DNA of 64,000 bases from Patella vulgata (Eukaryota > Mollusca > Gastropoda > Patellidae): assembly GCF_932274485.2 (NCBI RefSeq), contig NC_065882.2, positions 78,518,767 through 78,582,766 of the forward strand, given 5' to 3'. Position numbers and translations under genes: made by a program. Position 1 is the first letter of the stretch. Every line of letters begins with the position of its first letter. This document shows, piece by piece, positions 1 through 11,095 of the stretch. The notes under the pieces were generated by a model that saw nothing but the letters and a program-made list of their open reading frames with translations, was not told the origin of the DNA and ran no database searches.

Positions 1-487
1 AATCTCGATGTCTGCATGATCATACTGGGTCTGGGCGATGTAACGAATTAATGTAAACTCATGCACATTGTTAAAAACTGTCCTAGGTTGTTTCAAAGAT
101 TGTTTGATTACCTAACTCTCAGCAAGATCTTAAACGCAATGATCTTACACTGTACTTCGTTAAAGGGTAGGATACTTTCCCATAGTATGTACAGGTTATT
201 GTTCTGGGTAGAAATAGTTCTTACTTTTAAAAAACGTCCAGTCAAATAAGAACCTTTCAAACCCCGCCCTCAAAAGAGATTGTCGTGAATGATACTTCAT
301 TAAAGGGTAGAATCCCCGCCCATCCACTCACAAAAGGTAACCAAAACAAAACTTTTCCTGAAAACGTAGAGGTATTAAAAAAAAACAGTTTCGGGCGCGA
401 TGTAAATACGGAAATAGGACATATCTTTTCCGTGGTGTCCAATGCCGGTGTAAGGTCTGCATCGTGAACATTTGCTGTATCACGAGG
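1..487. other. No gene seen; weak internal repeats
   Basis: No convincing coding region. A short motif around TTAAAGGGTAG recurs near 154 and 300. GGAAATAGGACATA occurs near 411 and again near 635, so the following SINE-B fragment sits inside an older low-order duplication. Confidence 0.4.
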
Positions 488-632
488 CATGTCATTGAGT
501 TAACTGGCGTGGTTTCGATTCCCCAGTTGTACGTGAGTAGGGTCGTCTGTCCAACCGCGTGGGTTTTCTCCGGGTCCTCCGGTTTCTTCTCACTGCTAAA
601 GACCCCCACGCGCAAGCGAATTATTGAAAATA
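488..632 (+). repeat. SINE-B partial copy
   Basis: The stretch runs from the GTCATTGAGTYAACTGGCG block through the box-B-like GGTTTCGATTCCCC, the GTGGGTTTTCTCCGGGTCC core and CACTGCTAAAGACCCC. It stops just after GCGAATTATTGAAA. Both the tRNA-like head and the 3' GGACGTTAAACCCC segment are missing. Confidence 0.8.
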
Positions 633-779
633 CGGAAATAGGACATACCGTGATATTTGCATGTATCGGACCGTAACTTGATGAAGTATGACCCCCGCAG
701 GTTGTACGATAAATCACGTATTTATCTTGTAAACACACTTGAGGTCACCCTCCTCATTTACGTGTCAGTCAGTCTTTTT

Positions 780-806
780 CTTTTTTCAAGGTATGTAAAT
801 ATAAAT
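780..806 (+). repeat. 27-bp exact direct repeat, copy 1
   Basis: A 27-bp stretch starting CTTTTTTCAAGG is repeated without change at 1200-1226. The two lie on either side of a SINE-A. Without the SINE they would be about 150 bp apart, close to the spacing of the related units downstream. This suggests an old tandem repeat that the SINE later entered. Confidence 0.75.
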
Positions 807-895
807 ACTTTCCGGCAGTATATGAATAGATATCGAAAAAATTTCTTATTAAGATCGTTTTTTTTAATTTCAATACTCCTTCCCTCCCTTCCCCT

Positions 896-1176
896 CACTT
901 AATAAATGAAATGAAATGAAATGGGGTTTAACGTCCTACTGTTCTGCTCCGAACTGAGCTAATGAAGACGGGAATACGGCCTACTCTCATATCGAATTCC
1001 AACTGTCAATGGATCTTTTACGTGCACGCCAATGTGTACATGGGACAGCTGTCCTTGTCAGACCCCCCGTCCTGCATCACTGACCTGGGGGAATCGGGAT
1101 GAACTTTCTCGGCCCATGCAGGGATTGAACACACGACCTCCGGGCTAGCTAGCCAGCGCCTTACACACTTAATAAA
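896..1176 (-). repeat. SINE-A, 5'-truncated, with 11-bp target-site duplication
   Basis: On the minus strand the copy runs from the end of the tRNA-like head through the Deu-like middle to GGACGTTAAACCCC and an ATTTC-repeat tail. CACTTAATAAA flanks it at 896-906 and 1166-1176. The head breaks off at the target-site duplication, a 5' truncation typical of target-primed reverse transcription. About 45 bp of the 3' half is missing compared with other copies. Confidence 0.85.
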
Positions 1177-1199
1177 GTTTAGTACCGTGAAACTTTGAT

Positions 1200-1520
1200 C
1201 TTTTTTCAAGGTATGTAAATATAAATGTGCCAGAAAATAACTTGAAAAGGTGTACGGTATTAAACTCTGTTAAGTGAAGGGTAGGGGGTGGGTGGGGTCT
1301 TAAATGTCAAAATACGGGCCATACTACGACATTCCAGATATCACACAGAATACAACTAAAAAGAAATTTCATTTACCTTTTCAGAAAGGAAAATTATATT
1401 CTTGCACATTTAATTTTAAATAGCTTGAAAAGGGTATTACAGTTGGATGACGCTAAATATTAAGTTAGTGGTGGGCGCGGGGATTTAAAAGTTAAAATAC
1501 GTGTTATCGTGTAGTGTATG
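1200..1520 (+). repeat. Degenerate tandem units, about 180 bp
   Basis: This begins with the second copy of the 27-bp repeat (1200-1226). CTTGAAAAGG followed by a G-rich block and TTAAAATACG occurs near 1240-1320 and again near 1421-1505. This gives two diverged units. No coding potential is seen. Confidence 0.5.
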
Positions 1521-1615
1521 ACAGGAAAGTAATTTTTTATCCCTCTTTCAATATATTACTTATTCTCTGGCACATTCATGAATACATGATTTAGAAGAGA
1601 TAAAACATTCTTCCG

Positions 1616-1866
1616 TTTGAGCGCTGTGACATAAGGTCTGTCATTGAGTCAACTGGCGTGGTTTCGATTCCCCGGTTGTACTTAACAAGGAGTAAGATCG
1701 CCTGTCCAGCCACGTGGGTTTTCTCCGGGTCCTCCGGTTTCCTCTCACTGCTAAAGACCCCTATGGGCAAACGAATTATTGAAATAAAATTGAACCATGT
1801 ATTAGTCCCAAAATGATCTAGTTGTGTCGAGTGGATGTTAAACCCCATTTCCCTCTCTCTTTGAGC
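1616..1866 (+). repeat. SINE-B, 5'-truncated
   Basis: The copy has GTCTGTCATTGAGTCAACTG, the box-B-like block, the core, AATTATTGAAATAAAATTGA and ACCCCATTTCCCTCTCTCT. Most of the tRNA-like head is missing. TTTGAGC at 1616-1622 and 1860-1866 may be a short target-site duplication. Confidence 0.85.
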
Positions 1867-2096
1867 AAAGAAATATGTCGCTATCAGACAAAACCTAATT
1901 TCAGAAAATAGACTACTTTCAATTTATTTTCTTATCGAATGCCCGGTCCGATTAGCCATACTACGGACGAGGTTTCATAGGGTCGCGATCATCCATCGAT
2001 TTTTCTTATTGCACAATATGCTTATTCTTGATTGTCCATTATTGTATGGGGACGTTTTGTATGCCAGGTTGATTTCAGCTCATGTCGTCATAATGT

Positions 2097-2215
2097 TCCG
2101 GTTCGATGAATTTCGAGAAATGTTTTTGGAGAAATGTAATTGGAGAAATGTTTCTGCAAGATTTGTATTTGGAGATTTGTATTTGGAAATTTGTTGTTCC
2201 AGGTTTTTGTTTCGT
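2097..2215 (+). repeat. Short degenerate tandem repeat around GGAGAAATG
   Basis: GAGAAATGTT, GGAGAAATGT and GGAGATTTGT variants recur every 15-18 bp. The open frame at 2009-2257 is the translation of this tract and is not taken as a gene. Confidence 0.5.
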
Positions 2216-2310
2216 TGTATTTCTTTGATGAAATGTAAATTTAGGCTAATTTTTTGATTTTCTCAAAAGAAATTATCTTTGTATTAAAATATATTAAAGT
2301 ATTTCAAAAA

Positions 2311-2486
2311 TCACAGCAACATTCTTCGGGTAAAAATGGACCATGTGATAACGTACCAACAACAACCCTCCCCATTATTTAAAAAAAACACAGCAACATT
2401 CTTCGAGTAAAAATGGATCCCGTGATAACGTACCAACAACAACCCACCCCCATTATTTGATAACGTATCACCCCCCCCCCCCCCCC
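2311..2486 (+). repeat. 78-bp tandem duplication plus poly-C run
   Basis: CACAGCAACATTCTTCG begins two units at 2312 and 2389. Both continue through GATAACGTACCAACAACAAC. A run of about 17 C follows near 2470-2486. Confidence 0.8.
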
Positions 2487-3607
2487 GAAAAAAAGATAAG
2501 TGTTGAATAAACCAAGAACCAATTTTCTTCTCGGTTAATCACAATTATCCATCCCCGCCATTCAGATCCTGTGTCATTGCGGGACAACGTCACATACATA
2601 CCCAATCGTGTACTCTATTATTAAATTGTCTGGAGGAATGTGATGTCCCGTGGGTTTGATAAATTACGGCTGAAAAATGGGCCACTTCAGCCAGGCGTTT
2701 TTATCGTCTATTTAATTCTGCACTATGGACCAGAAAATGACCATGTTGATGGATGCGATTCACAAATTTAAACTCACCAAATCGATGCGGAATTGTTCAA
2801 CGACGACGCATGCTGATTTTCATATAAGTCGGAGTTGAAATGACGGAGCCTTGTGGGTTTTTTTTCTAAGAGCGTCACCCCAAGAAGAAGAAACAATAAA
2901 TAGGCGATAGAGGTCAGTTTAATAAATATCAGGCTAAGAATAAGGAAAGGGTCTCGGTTAATGAGATTCAAATTGTCCTAGAACTACCAATTGGTTTGCC
3001 TTAGTTCTCTAATCCAATTTAATTGACCGTATTGTCTCCAATCCTCATTGAAGTCGAGTATCCTAAACGAGATACCATCACAATCATCATTATTCTGTTT
3101 TCACTGATGCCACTTAATTAAATTTTCTCAACCAGTTTCAGTGCCGGCTGTAATTTATTCTAACCTTTTTCGTACCGAGATAAATCCCCTTTCAATCTCG
3201 GACACATGCTACTAGAATTACAATAGGAATTATTGGTTTCTTTAGTTATAACAAGTCTTGAAACGTGTTCAAAGAGATGCTGTCTCTTATTTTCTGGCCG
3301 ATAACAAAACCAGCAGAGAGAAATAGTTACATTATAAAAATGTGTCACAAGAAATAGCGTAGACAGAATAATATCTAAGACAATGACATTTTTAAAATTC
3401 GTGTATATGGTAATGAGATTAAGCCAGGTACTATCAGTCTGCGATGTCACTTCGGTGGTGGCGGACGTTAAAGAAAGCTATATTTCATACATTCACCTCT
3501 ATAGGACGCATTAATTATATTACTAATACGGAGAAACACGTTGTGCTCTGTGAGTTTCTTTGAAGGGGGAAAAGCGTCACGCAAAAGCTAATTGGTATCG
3601 CCTTGCC
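2487..3607. other. No gene or clear repeat seen
   Basis: Single-copy-looking AT-rich sequence with only short, unconvincing frames. GTGGCGGACGTTA near 3456 belongs to a motif that recurs near 3750, 4253, 4747 and 43575 and may be a relic of the repeat in the next entry. Confidence 0.4.
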
Positions 3608-3775
3608 TTAAAGCTGAACCCCCGAATACAAAACTACGGAAATAATTCAATTAAAGTGAGATAACGTCCTAAACAATCTCCATACCTGTTTTCAAATTGT
3701 AGAAAAACATGGCGACTGATGACGGGTATAAGACGATATCACTTCGGTGGAAGCGGACGTAAAATAAAGTTATTT
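3608..3775 (+). repeat. Inverted repeat pair E, left copy
   Basis: The copy runs from TTAAAGCTGAAC through ACAAAACTACGGAAATAATT, AACATGGCGA and GATATCACTTCGGTGGAAGC to GGACGTAAA. The reverse complement of 4747-4935 shows the same order of blocks. Confidence 0.7.
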
Positions 3776-4746
3776 CACACACGCCCACATCCAGTATATA
3801 CATTGTCAAGCACAGTGTCCACATCCGGCTAGCTATATTTCAACCAGCACGCGCACGACTGGTTGGGGTTGTTTTCACTATCAGTTTACTAACAATGTTA
3901 TGGCTAAACAATTATTATGTCTAATCAGGTACATATTATTTTACTAATTAGACGAAATTTATAAGCATCTTCATGCTTGTTTTCGTATTCTACATATCGT
4001 AATTTAGCTATACAAATTGTAAACATTGCAAATAAATATTGTTTAAACCAATTAGACGAAATAAGCCAACCACGATGTACTTTTGCTCTAACAATTAACA
4101 GACAAAACTATCTTACCCCAATTAATAACTATACCAACGCCATTCAATTCTTTTTATTTCGTGAAATGTTTTGCAAAACAACGTAGAAACACCAAATAAG
4201 TTTCTGCATCAAGAAGTCTAGTATTATAAAATGTTCTTTCGGTCCTGGAGTTTTACGTCCACTTCCACCAATGGTCATATCGTAGATAATTATGTGTGTG
4301 TGTGTGTGTGAAATAGCTTTATTACCCAATAATACATTCTACAGTAGATATCGCTTGTGTGATGTATTTCATAATCTTAGGAGATATCGCTTTACATGAA
4401 TTTGATTGGTCAGTTGAAAAGGAACTACTTTTTTATTTTCAAAGAACAGTTCATTTCTTATTAAAAGTAACTTTTTAAAAAAAAAATGAACTATTGTTTT
4501 TCAATTGACCGTGATGGAAACACTGGGCCAATATAAAGGACTTTGCAATAGTTGAATTGCTGTCAAAAAATGATGTATCACTACGCCGTAATGTTCAGTA
4601 AAAGTGAAATCTACAGCAAAGAATTATATTTATCTATTTGTGCATGTAAGAAGGGATTGGGCAGAGCCTCGTTTTTTGTTACTTTATCAACTTGTGTTGA
4701 TATTTTTTGATATCAAAAAAGACTGGTAGGAGATTCTCTATTTATT
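3776..4746. other. Interval between the inverted repeat E arms
   Basis: About 970 bp with no recognisable coding frame. It holds a third, partial occurrence of the ACGTCCACTTCCACC motif (about 4253-4285) and a GT microsatellite (about 4290-4311). It could be the interior of a non-autonomous DNA transposon of about 1.3 kb whose ends are the two arms. Confidence 0.35.
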
Positions 4747-4935
4747 TAACGTCCACTTCAACCGAGGTGATATCGCAGACAATGTGTGGGGGTGGCCTGC
4801 CGTTGTTTTTATACGCCGTAACCGTTCGCCATGTTTGTTATACAAATTCAAAACAAGTATGGCGAATGTTTAGGGCGATAACTTATTTTTTTTTTAAAAT
4901 TATTTCTGTAGTTTTGTAATCGGAGTTCAGCTTTA
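4747..4935 (-). repeat. Inverted repeat pair E, right copy
   Basis: Reverse complement of 3608-3775 with moderate divergence. Shared blocks include TTTAACGTCCACTTC, GATATCGC, GCCATGTTTG, ATTATTTCTGTAGTTTTGTA and GTTCAGCTTTAA. Confidence 0.7.
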
Positions 4936-6047
4936 ATGTCATGTAGGTTCCCTCTGTCGTGTGATGCGTTAGGACAGGAGTGTCCCAAATGAGTTATAAC
5001 GATCTGTTTATAACTTTGGATATGGTCAACACAATTGTTATGAATGACCTCAAGAAAAGATAAGAACTGATAGGATCATCACGATTGCTTCAATAGGGCG
5101 AGGATTTTTATCCCTTAACTGATTTCGTTTTTGTGGGTTTTTTTTAGCGTGATTTCCCCTTGTCAGTCATGCAGTACGCTAGGGCTGACAAGGAGCTGTG
5201 TCCAATGTTAGAGTGACCCGTGCACTCTACAGAAAGTTGATCGCGACACGGCTAAATGTACACGCTTCAGTTGCGTGTCTCGAACTGATTTCTGACTACC
5301 CCGCACTCTCTTTGAGTCGATAAATAGCCATGGCATGTGCAATTCTCTACAAATATATCAACTATTACAGCCGTAAAAAACCTATTGTTGACGATTTTGA
5401 ATAGCAGTAAAATTTAGCTTCTTGGTTATTACAGCAGCTTTAGAAATTACGTTTGTTTTATTTTTTAAATTGCTTTATCATTAACTGTACCGTTAAGAGC
5501 GGCATCTTTTGGTTTAGTACAAATACTATCTCTGAATCACTTTCGTTAGCAGGAACATGATACTAACAGTAGTTTCATTTTACTTTTACAAGTTTCTTAA
5601 AACAATTGTTGAGTTGTCTAAAGTGCTTATTTCTAAATTCAATTTCTTGTTCTAGCTTTCTGTTATGTTTCGTAAAAAAGTAGTCTTGATTATCCCGACC
5701 TGTCAATCAAACGTAGACTGGTTAATCGAGACTAATTTCAGAACAAGGGCACGTAACCTATCTTTTACGCAAAAGTGTCTGGATGTTATGGACCACACTT
5801 GGAACCAGTTTTCAGTCTATTATTTATAGATGATTAATGGTCATAGCTTATTAAGTACAACATGATCGTTTATTTAGTGACTATAATTGTGTGAAACTGA
5901 TTTGAGGCTTGGCATATATATAAATATTGTGGCGTAATTGTCGAGATATTAGGAGATTTTTATTTATGGTGGGTCACCCTACGCAATGTAGTCCTCCACG
6001 TCGCCGCGCACACAAAACAACATCCAGGCAAATTTTACACCATAGCC
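4936..6047. other. No gene seen; one small SINE-A fragment
   Basis: AT-rich sequence. About 5147-5205 reads as the middle of a SINE-A (CCCCTTGTCAGTCATGCAG, then GCTGACAAGG). Near 5683-5732 is a weak imperfect palindrome (GTCTTGATTATCC against GGTTAATCGAGAC). Confidence 0.4.
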
Positions 6048-6128
6048 AACTGTATGGCTCATGCCCGACTTCACTATACCGGTTGGAGCAGAAAAGTATA
6101 CCGTTCAACCCCATTTCATTACCTTCAG
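6048..6128 (+). repeat. SINE-A 3' fragment
   Basis: Diverged 3' end of SINE-A: TGTATGGCTCATGCCCGACT, GGAGCAGAAAAGTA, then CAACCCCATTTCATT. Confidence 0.7.
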
Positions 6129-7639
6129 TGGACATTTATTTGTGACCTCGAACCGCCAACGAAAGGATTGTTATAAGTATGGGGTTTGCGTGTTCATAAC
6201 GAGCTGGACGCTCTTATGACCACACTCCGCCTGAGGATATAACGGTTATCGCTATAAACTTGAATTGAAAGATATATTCATAAATCGAACATTCTCTATT
6301 AGCTCTTCCATAGGCCATGATCAATATCAGACATACCATTTGAGAAGGAACAAGCGGTCGCCATGCTAGAGAAAGGGCTATAAAAAGAAATACCATACTA
6401 TCATGAGCCGCCATAAACGAGGGCATTACGGTGCGATACGCACAAGTATCGAGAGTAAACCAGATCTTTGGGCTATAGGCATATATTTTAAAGATCCATT
6501 ATGGGAGATTGTAACATGGATGGGAAACCTGCCTTTGTTCTTTTCGTTGAATAAGCAGATTGTTTTCCCTCTAGTAGATTGGGTGGAGCTTAACCGTGCA
6601 ATACCTAGACATGTTCAATGTTATTGCACACTTTTGCTGGTTTACACTAGTTTAAGTAGAAATCATATAGAGAAGTGGGGTGGGTTTTCTGTGCAATAAC
6701 AATAAGCATGTTGAGCAGTTGTCAATGTTACAAGTCATTTATAGCACGCTTCATTCGTCAACATATAACTTAAAATAACGAGCAAGCAGTTCTCACTATA
6801 ATAGTTAAAAACCATACTCCTAACAGTGTTTCGTTTGATTAGAGCTAATCCCACTACTCACTGCTGTAAAGAAGGCAAATACGTGTTCTAAATTATGACT
6901 GGTCAATAGTCCGATTAACAACCAATAGCTAACTGCGTAACAATCCCAAACAGAGCTTCAAATTGGACCAAATATGTTTACATAACGTTACGTCATGATT
7001 TTATTATGTCCAATTAACCAGTGCACAGCAGAATATTGAAGAAAAACTAATTGTGTGACAAACGAGGCTATCAGCACGGACATAATGTAAACAATACTGT
7101 TTTAAGTCGAAAAACACTTTCACCGTTTTTAATACCTTAAATCACGGTCCAAAGTTTTAGGAAAGGCCCCTGATTAAAAGAAGGGCTGTCATGTTTCTGT
7201 GCTTGGGGATATATTTGATTGAACGAGAAGAATAGACACAATCCCTTAAAAGCGCAAGTATCAGAAGCTAATCCAGCAATGGCCAGAGAGGGATTTCTCG
7301 GGCCATTGCTTCAGGAATATGGTTAAAAAATAGATAATGTAAAGAGGATTTGCTGAAAATGTCAGTCAAATTGATCCACTCTGAACCGAGATTTTAGCGA
7401 TTAAATTTCGGGCCTAGCCTCGATCATCATTACTAAAGTCGGTACGATAAAAAAACAGTCTCGATTATCCATTTCATAATTAAATTATGAATGGAAGTCG
7501 AACAGGAAATCGGAACTGAATCCAATATACATCGCAGGTTAGCGATGCCACCGAGAGTTGATTATGGTCTGGTATAAGTTAATTAATAATTTAGATAACA
7601 TTTCATGCCAAAAGGAAGACCTGCAATTAGCTCTTGCAT
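6129..7639. other. No gene seen; perfect-stem hairpin at 7275-7310
   Basis: No supported exon. AGCAATGGCC and GGCCATTGCT at 7275-7310 form a compact hairpin with further pairing of AGAG against TTCT inside. Around 7540-7640, GAGAGTTGATTATG and CCTGCAATT...AGCTCTT resemble parts of MITE-3 (50519-50840). Confidence 0.4.
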
Positions 7640-8030
7640 AATATATGTTTTAAGTTTCATAAAAAATCAGATGTAAATTATGACCTCTAGATGATCCACA
7701 ACCTTGGTATAGCATACATTCATACTATTTTACTATTTGTGTACGAGGAGCGGACTTTTGTTAGACAGTTTTTCCACGAAACTGAAATTCAACCGTCATT
7801 TAGGTGTAACGGTGATATATTCGAACGGTAGCCAAAATCAGATAACCAGCGGTTGCCGTGCAAGATACGACCACATTTTGAAAGTGATGGATAGAGAGCA
7901 AGCTAAAAACAAACCGCATTTGTTCGTTCATAATCCAAGGCGTTTTGGTCTATAATGCGCGAAATTCGACAGGAACACATATTCAATTTACATCAAAATC
8001 GGATGAAACTTATCCACAACCCTGAATGGA
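7640..8030 (+). repeat. Repeat C, partial copy 1
   Basis: It carries the hallmark blocks of repeat C: GACCTCTAGATG, TCCACAACCTTGGTAT, GTACGAGGAGCGG, GTGTAACGGTGATATATTCG, GTTGCCGTGCAAGATACG and GGATAGAGAGCAAGCTAAAA. The order suggests a rearranged or partial copy. Confidence 0.65.
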
Positions 8031-8248
8031 TAAGAACGCTACACCTGGCCTAACGTCTCCTCCCACTGTTATACCCTTTTTATTTAATAACACCGGCAAT
8101 GTTATCGGCTTGGAATTATTTCCATTCCCATTTGATAATGAGGGTAATAGTTCGTCGGTTCCCGTGATTGTATTGGCTTATGTTCATGATCGAGAATGTC
8201 TTTACTTTCCACAACTCTCAACAACACAAATATAATGTGGCATTTTAA

Positions 8249-8749
8249 AGTAGCTATAAGTCCGTAACTCAATATCATCTTCGACATTGAAAACACGAAT
8301 TTTTTTGCAATTTAAATCAGCATTGGTGTTGTGATCTTACCTGGAAAAGATGGGCTTCTGATATCCAATATTTAAGACAAAATAAACATTTTACCATTGG
8401 TACACGAATCGTGTACCATAATGCGTTTCAGCGCCATTTGTAACAAGGTGCTCAAAGAATGCGGCTAGACATATTCCACAAGTCATGTCAAAGGGTGATA
8501 TCATATTCTTATTTGGAGAGCATGCGCAATAAATAATATCGGTGTTGACTGGAATAACCAGACGCTAGAAACTTGACTTGTGGTTGGGACTTCTGGCGTA
8601 TTTCGCCGAACATAACTGATGACAATTCACAGTAAAACGGACACGATTGAATGTAAAACAGTTTATATAAATTCATATTACTTTATTATATGTGTTGCGA
8701 CTCATTTGTGCCAATTTCTAGGTCCAAAATATTAGCGATTTGGCTCCTT
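8249..8749. mobile_element. MITE-2 copy a, TTAA-flanked, 501 bp
   Basis: TTAA at 8245-8248 and 8750-8753 flanks a non-coding element. Its interior (CTTCGACATTG, AAAAGATGGGCTTCTGATAT, TATTTCGCCGAACATAACT) recurs at 62696-62916 in the same orientation and at 51033-51478 inverted. One end reads AGGAGCC when viewed inward, like the other copies. The TTAA target suggests a piggyBac-type partner, which is inference. Confidence 0.7.
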
Positions 8750-8869
8750 TAAAAGTCACTCCAAAATATTCAAGTCACCATTATGTAATTTATAAGAATT
8801 AAAGACGGAAAGGTCAGCCCTTAAAAATGCTTTGAGTTGTATAATGATTTGTAGCTAATTATAATCGGG

Positions 8870-8985
8870 TAATGATTAGGTCAGTAAGTATGTTAATTGA
8901 ACCGCCAATACACACTAGTCAATACACACTGTCAACTGGTTGTGTGTCAAAACACACTAGTTAACTGGTGGTGTGTATATATAGT
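8870..8985. repeat. Short CACACTAGT/AACTGGT repeats
   Basis: ACACACTAGT, CAACTGGT, GTGTGT and TTAACTGGTGGTGTGT alternate in direct and inverted order just before the long inverted repeat. They may be a degraded outer part of that structure. Confidence 0.45.
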
Positions 8986-9000
8986 GATACGACACCCTGC

Positions 9001-9614
9001 ACGTTTCAAGTCAGTAGCTTGAAGCGTATATATGGTATTAGTGTCAGTGGCTTGTGGCACGAAGTAACAGTATATTGTCGCATACATAATATATTATGTC
9101 AACGCTTGGGCGACATAATATATTGTGTTGACGCTCCAAGCGTGTTAGCATATTAGACCTGTAGACTCAGTGGAATGTACGCGTCATCAGAGCCATAGAA
9201 AGTGTCCCTGTAAATAAAAGAGGGCATCCTTATCAGAAAAAGGGCACCTGTGATGTCAGAATTTCAAAAAAGGGCACTTTTCTTTCGGGTTAGGGTTAGG
9301 GTTAGGGTTAGGACACAGAAAAGAGAGAAAAAACAGAAAAGAAAAAAACAATCGAAACTTACCGATTCCATGATGGAAAATACCGCCAAAATATGTCTCC
9401 AAAGCATTCATTGGTTATCAAAGCGCCAATTAAATCTATCGTTGCAAGTTCATGTCTAGTCACCTCCATCCTAGTTCCAAGCGTTGACATAATATATTAT
9501 ATCGCCCAAGCGTTGACATAATATATTATGTATGCGACAATATACTGTTACTTCGTGCCACAGGCCACTGACACTAATACCATATATACGCTTCAAGCTA
9601 CTGACTTGAAACGT
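9001..9614. repeat. Long inverted repeat with telomere-motif loop
   Basis: The left arm (about 9001-9141) and right arm (about 9475-9614) are near-identical inverted copies of about 140 bp. ACGTTTCAAGTCAGTAGCTT at 9001 is mirrored by AAGCTACTGACTTGAAACGT at 9595-9614, and ACATAATATATTATGT is inside both arms. The loop of about 330 bp holds a TTAGGG tract and has no credible gene. A fold-back or MITE-like element, or the product of a break-repair event, are both possible. Confidence 0.85.
9287..9312 (+). repeat. Interstitial telomere-type tract (TTAGGG)n, 26 bp
   Basis: Four perfect GGGTTA units plus a partial one lie in the loop of the 9001-9614 inverted repeat. The tract is too short and too internal to be a chromosome end. 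Confidence 0.9.
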
Positions 9615-9862
9615 ATCGCCTGGATACGATCATAATAGTGTAAATATACTATTCAAAAAAAGTAGGGGATATTTGATTTTTAAGTGTTATTAAAGTCACC
9701 TAATGAAACTGACGAAGAAACAAATGACAAAATGAAATGAAGTTCACATTCATCGATTTATTCCAAATGATCGTTAGACTAAGTAAGGCACAGACTGACC
9801 ATTATAAGGGTAAAATGATACCCGGGGTCAAACAGCAAAATTACCAGAGCATCACAACCAAG

Positions 9863-11095
9863 TCAGTAACGGGTAAATCCTCCTCTGTTTGCCAAACAAG
9901 CATTAATCCGACGTGGCATACTCCTAATGAGACATCTAAGGTCATTTTGGTCCAGATTGTCCAATTCCTGTTGCAACGCAGCAGCAAGTTATTGGACATT
10001 GGCAGGACGTTGTTGACGTTGACGTAACCTCTGTCCAAGCATGTCCCAGACATGCTCGATGGGGGAGAGGTCGGGACTCAGTGCTGGCCAAGGTAATGTG
10101 GTGATGTTCTGTTGTTGGAGGTAACCTGTAACGATCCTGGCCCTGTGACATCTTGCGTTGTCATCCTGGAAGATGAAACGGCGGCCATGACGTCGTGCGA
10201 ACGGCACAACATGGACTGCCAAGATGTTGTCCCGGTAGTACTGGCCTGTAACACGCCCTGCAACAACATGTAAAGCCGTTCTTCCAACAACATGTAAAGC
10301 CGTTCTTCCAGCAACAGTGATGCCTCCCCACACCATAACAGAACCACCCCCAAATCGATCATGTCTGATGACGTTAACGTCTTGGAAGCGCTCGTTTCGA
10401 CGACGCCACACCCTCCTACGTCTGTCCAAAAAATCAACAGTGAACCTTGACTCATCTGAAAACATCACATTGCTCCAGCGTCGATTATCCCAGTGTTGAC
10501 GATCCCTACACCAACGACGTCTTGCCTAAATGTGATGATCTCTCAAACAAGGGATCACCCGAGGACGTCGGGCGCGAAGGTGACCCCTATGCAGTCTGTT
10601 TGAAGACGAGCGCTGATCTGATTTGCTGTGATGACACGATTTCTCAAGGCCAAGGTACGGATAAATCGATCTTGGGCTTGAGTTGTCGCCCTTGGTCGAC
10701 CTGAGCGTGGTCTGTCCTGTACAGATTGTGTATCACGGTGAAATGAAATGAAATGGGGTTTAACGTCCTACTGTTATGCTCCTATACTGGGCTAATGAAG
10801 ACGGGCATACGCCATACAGTGTGCTATGAGGGAAATTTTGCCCGGGCAGCGGCACTATCGCCTACTCTTATATCGAATTCCAACTGCCAAGGGATCTTTT
10901 ACGTGCATTCCAATGTATACACGGGACCTCGGTTTTTCGTCTCATCCGAAGGACTAGTGTATCACGGTATCTGGACCATAGCCTGCTTATGACAGACTGA
11001 GAAACATTCATCGTCCGCGCCACAACCGCCTGTGTTGTGCCGATCTGTAGCATGCCAAGGGCATGTAACCTTTCATTTTGGGTAAGCCGACGCAT
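9863..11095 (-). pseudogene. Tc1 transposase, disrupted, copy 1
   Basis: DDE transposase for cut-and-paste movement of Tc1/mariner elements; it would bind the terminal repeats and cut at TA. The N-terminal helix-turn-helix region (MRRLTQNERL onward) starts at 11095 and is interrupted by the SINE at 10740-10956. After the SINE the reading resumes, and this copy retains the GRPRATTQAQDRFIRTLAL linker near 10640-10700. The catalytic core follows: MFSDESRF at the first Asp, FQDDNARCH at the second, SPIEHVWD at the Glu. A 24-bp in-frame duplication repeats GRTALHVV. The 37-bp deletion near 10597 shifts the frame, and the open frame from 10468 ends at a stop near 9989 where copy 2 has a Glu codon. 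It cannot make a full protein. Confidence 0.9.
10728..10968 (-). repeat. SINE-A nested in Tc1 copy 1, 12-bp target-site duplication
   Basis: GTGTATCACGGT occurs at 10728-10739 and 10957-10968; copy 2 of the transposon has this 12-mer once. Between them lie 217 bp of the 3' part of SINE-A on the minus strand, with the ATTTC-repeat tail on the left. The tRNA-like head and front middle are missing, so the copy is 5'-truncated. Confidence 0.95.

Noticed and set aside
9287-9312. Chromosome end or telomere
   Set aside because: Only 26 bp, internal, inside an inverted repeat with ordinary sequence on both sides.
10078-10468. Overlapping frames on both strands across both Tc1 copies
   Set aside because: Shadows of the transposase reading frame. 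Only the frame with the DDE motifs was kept.
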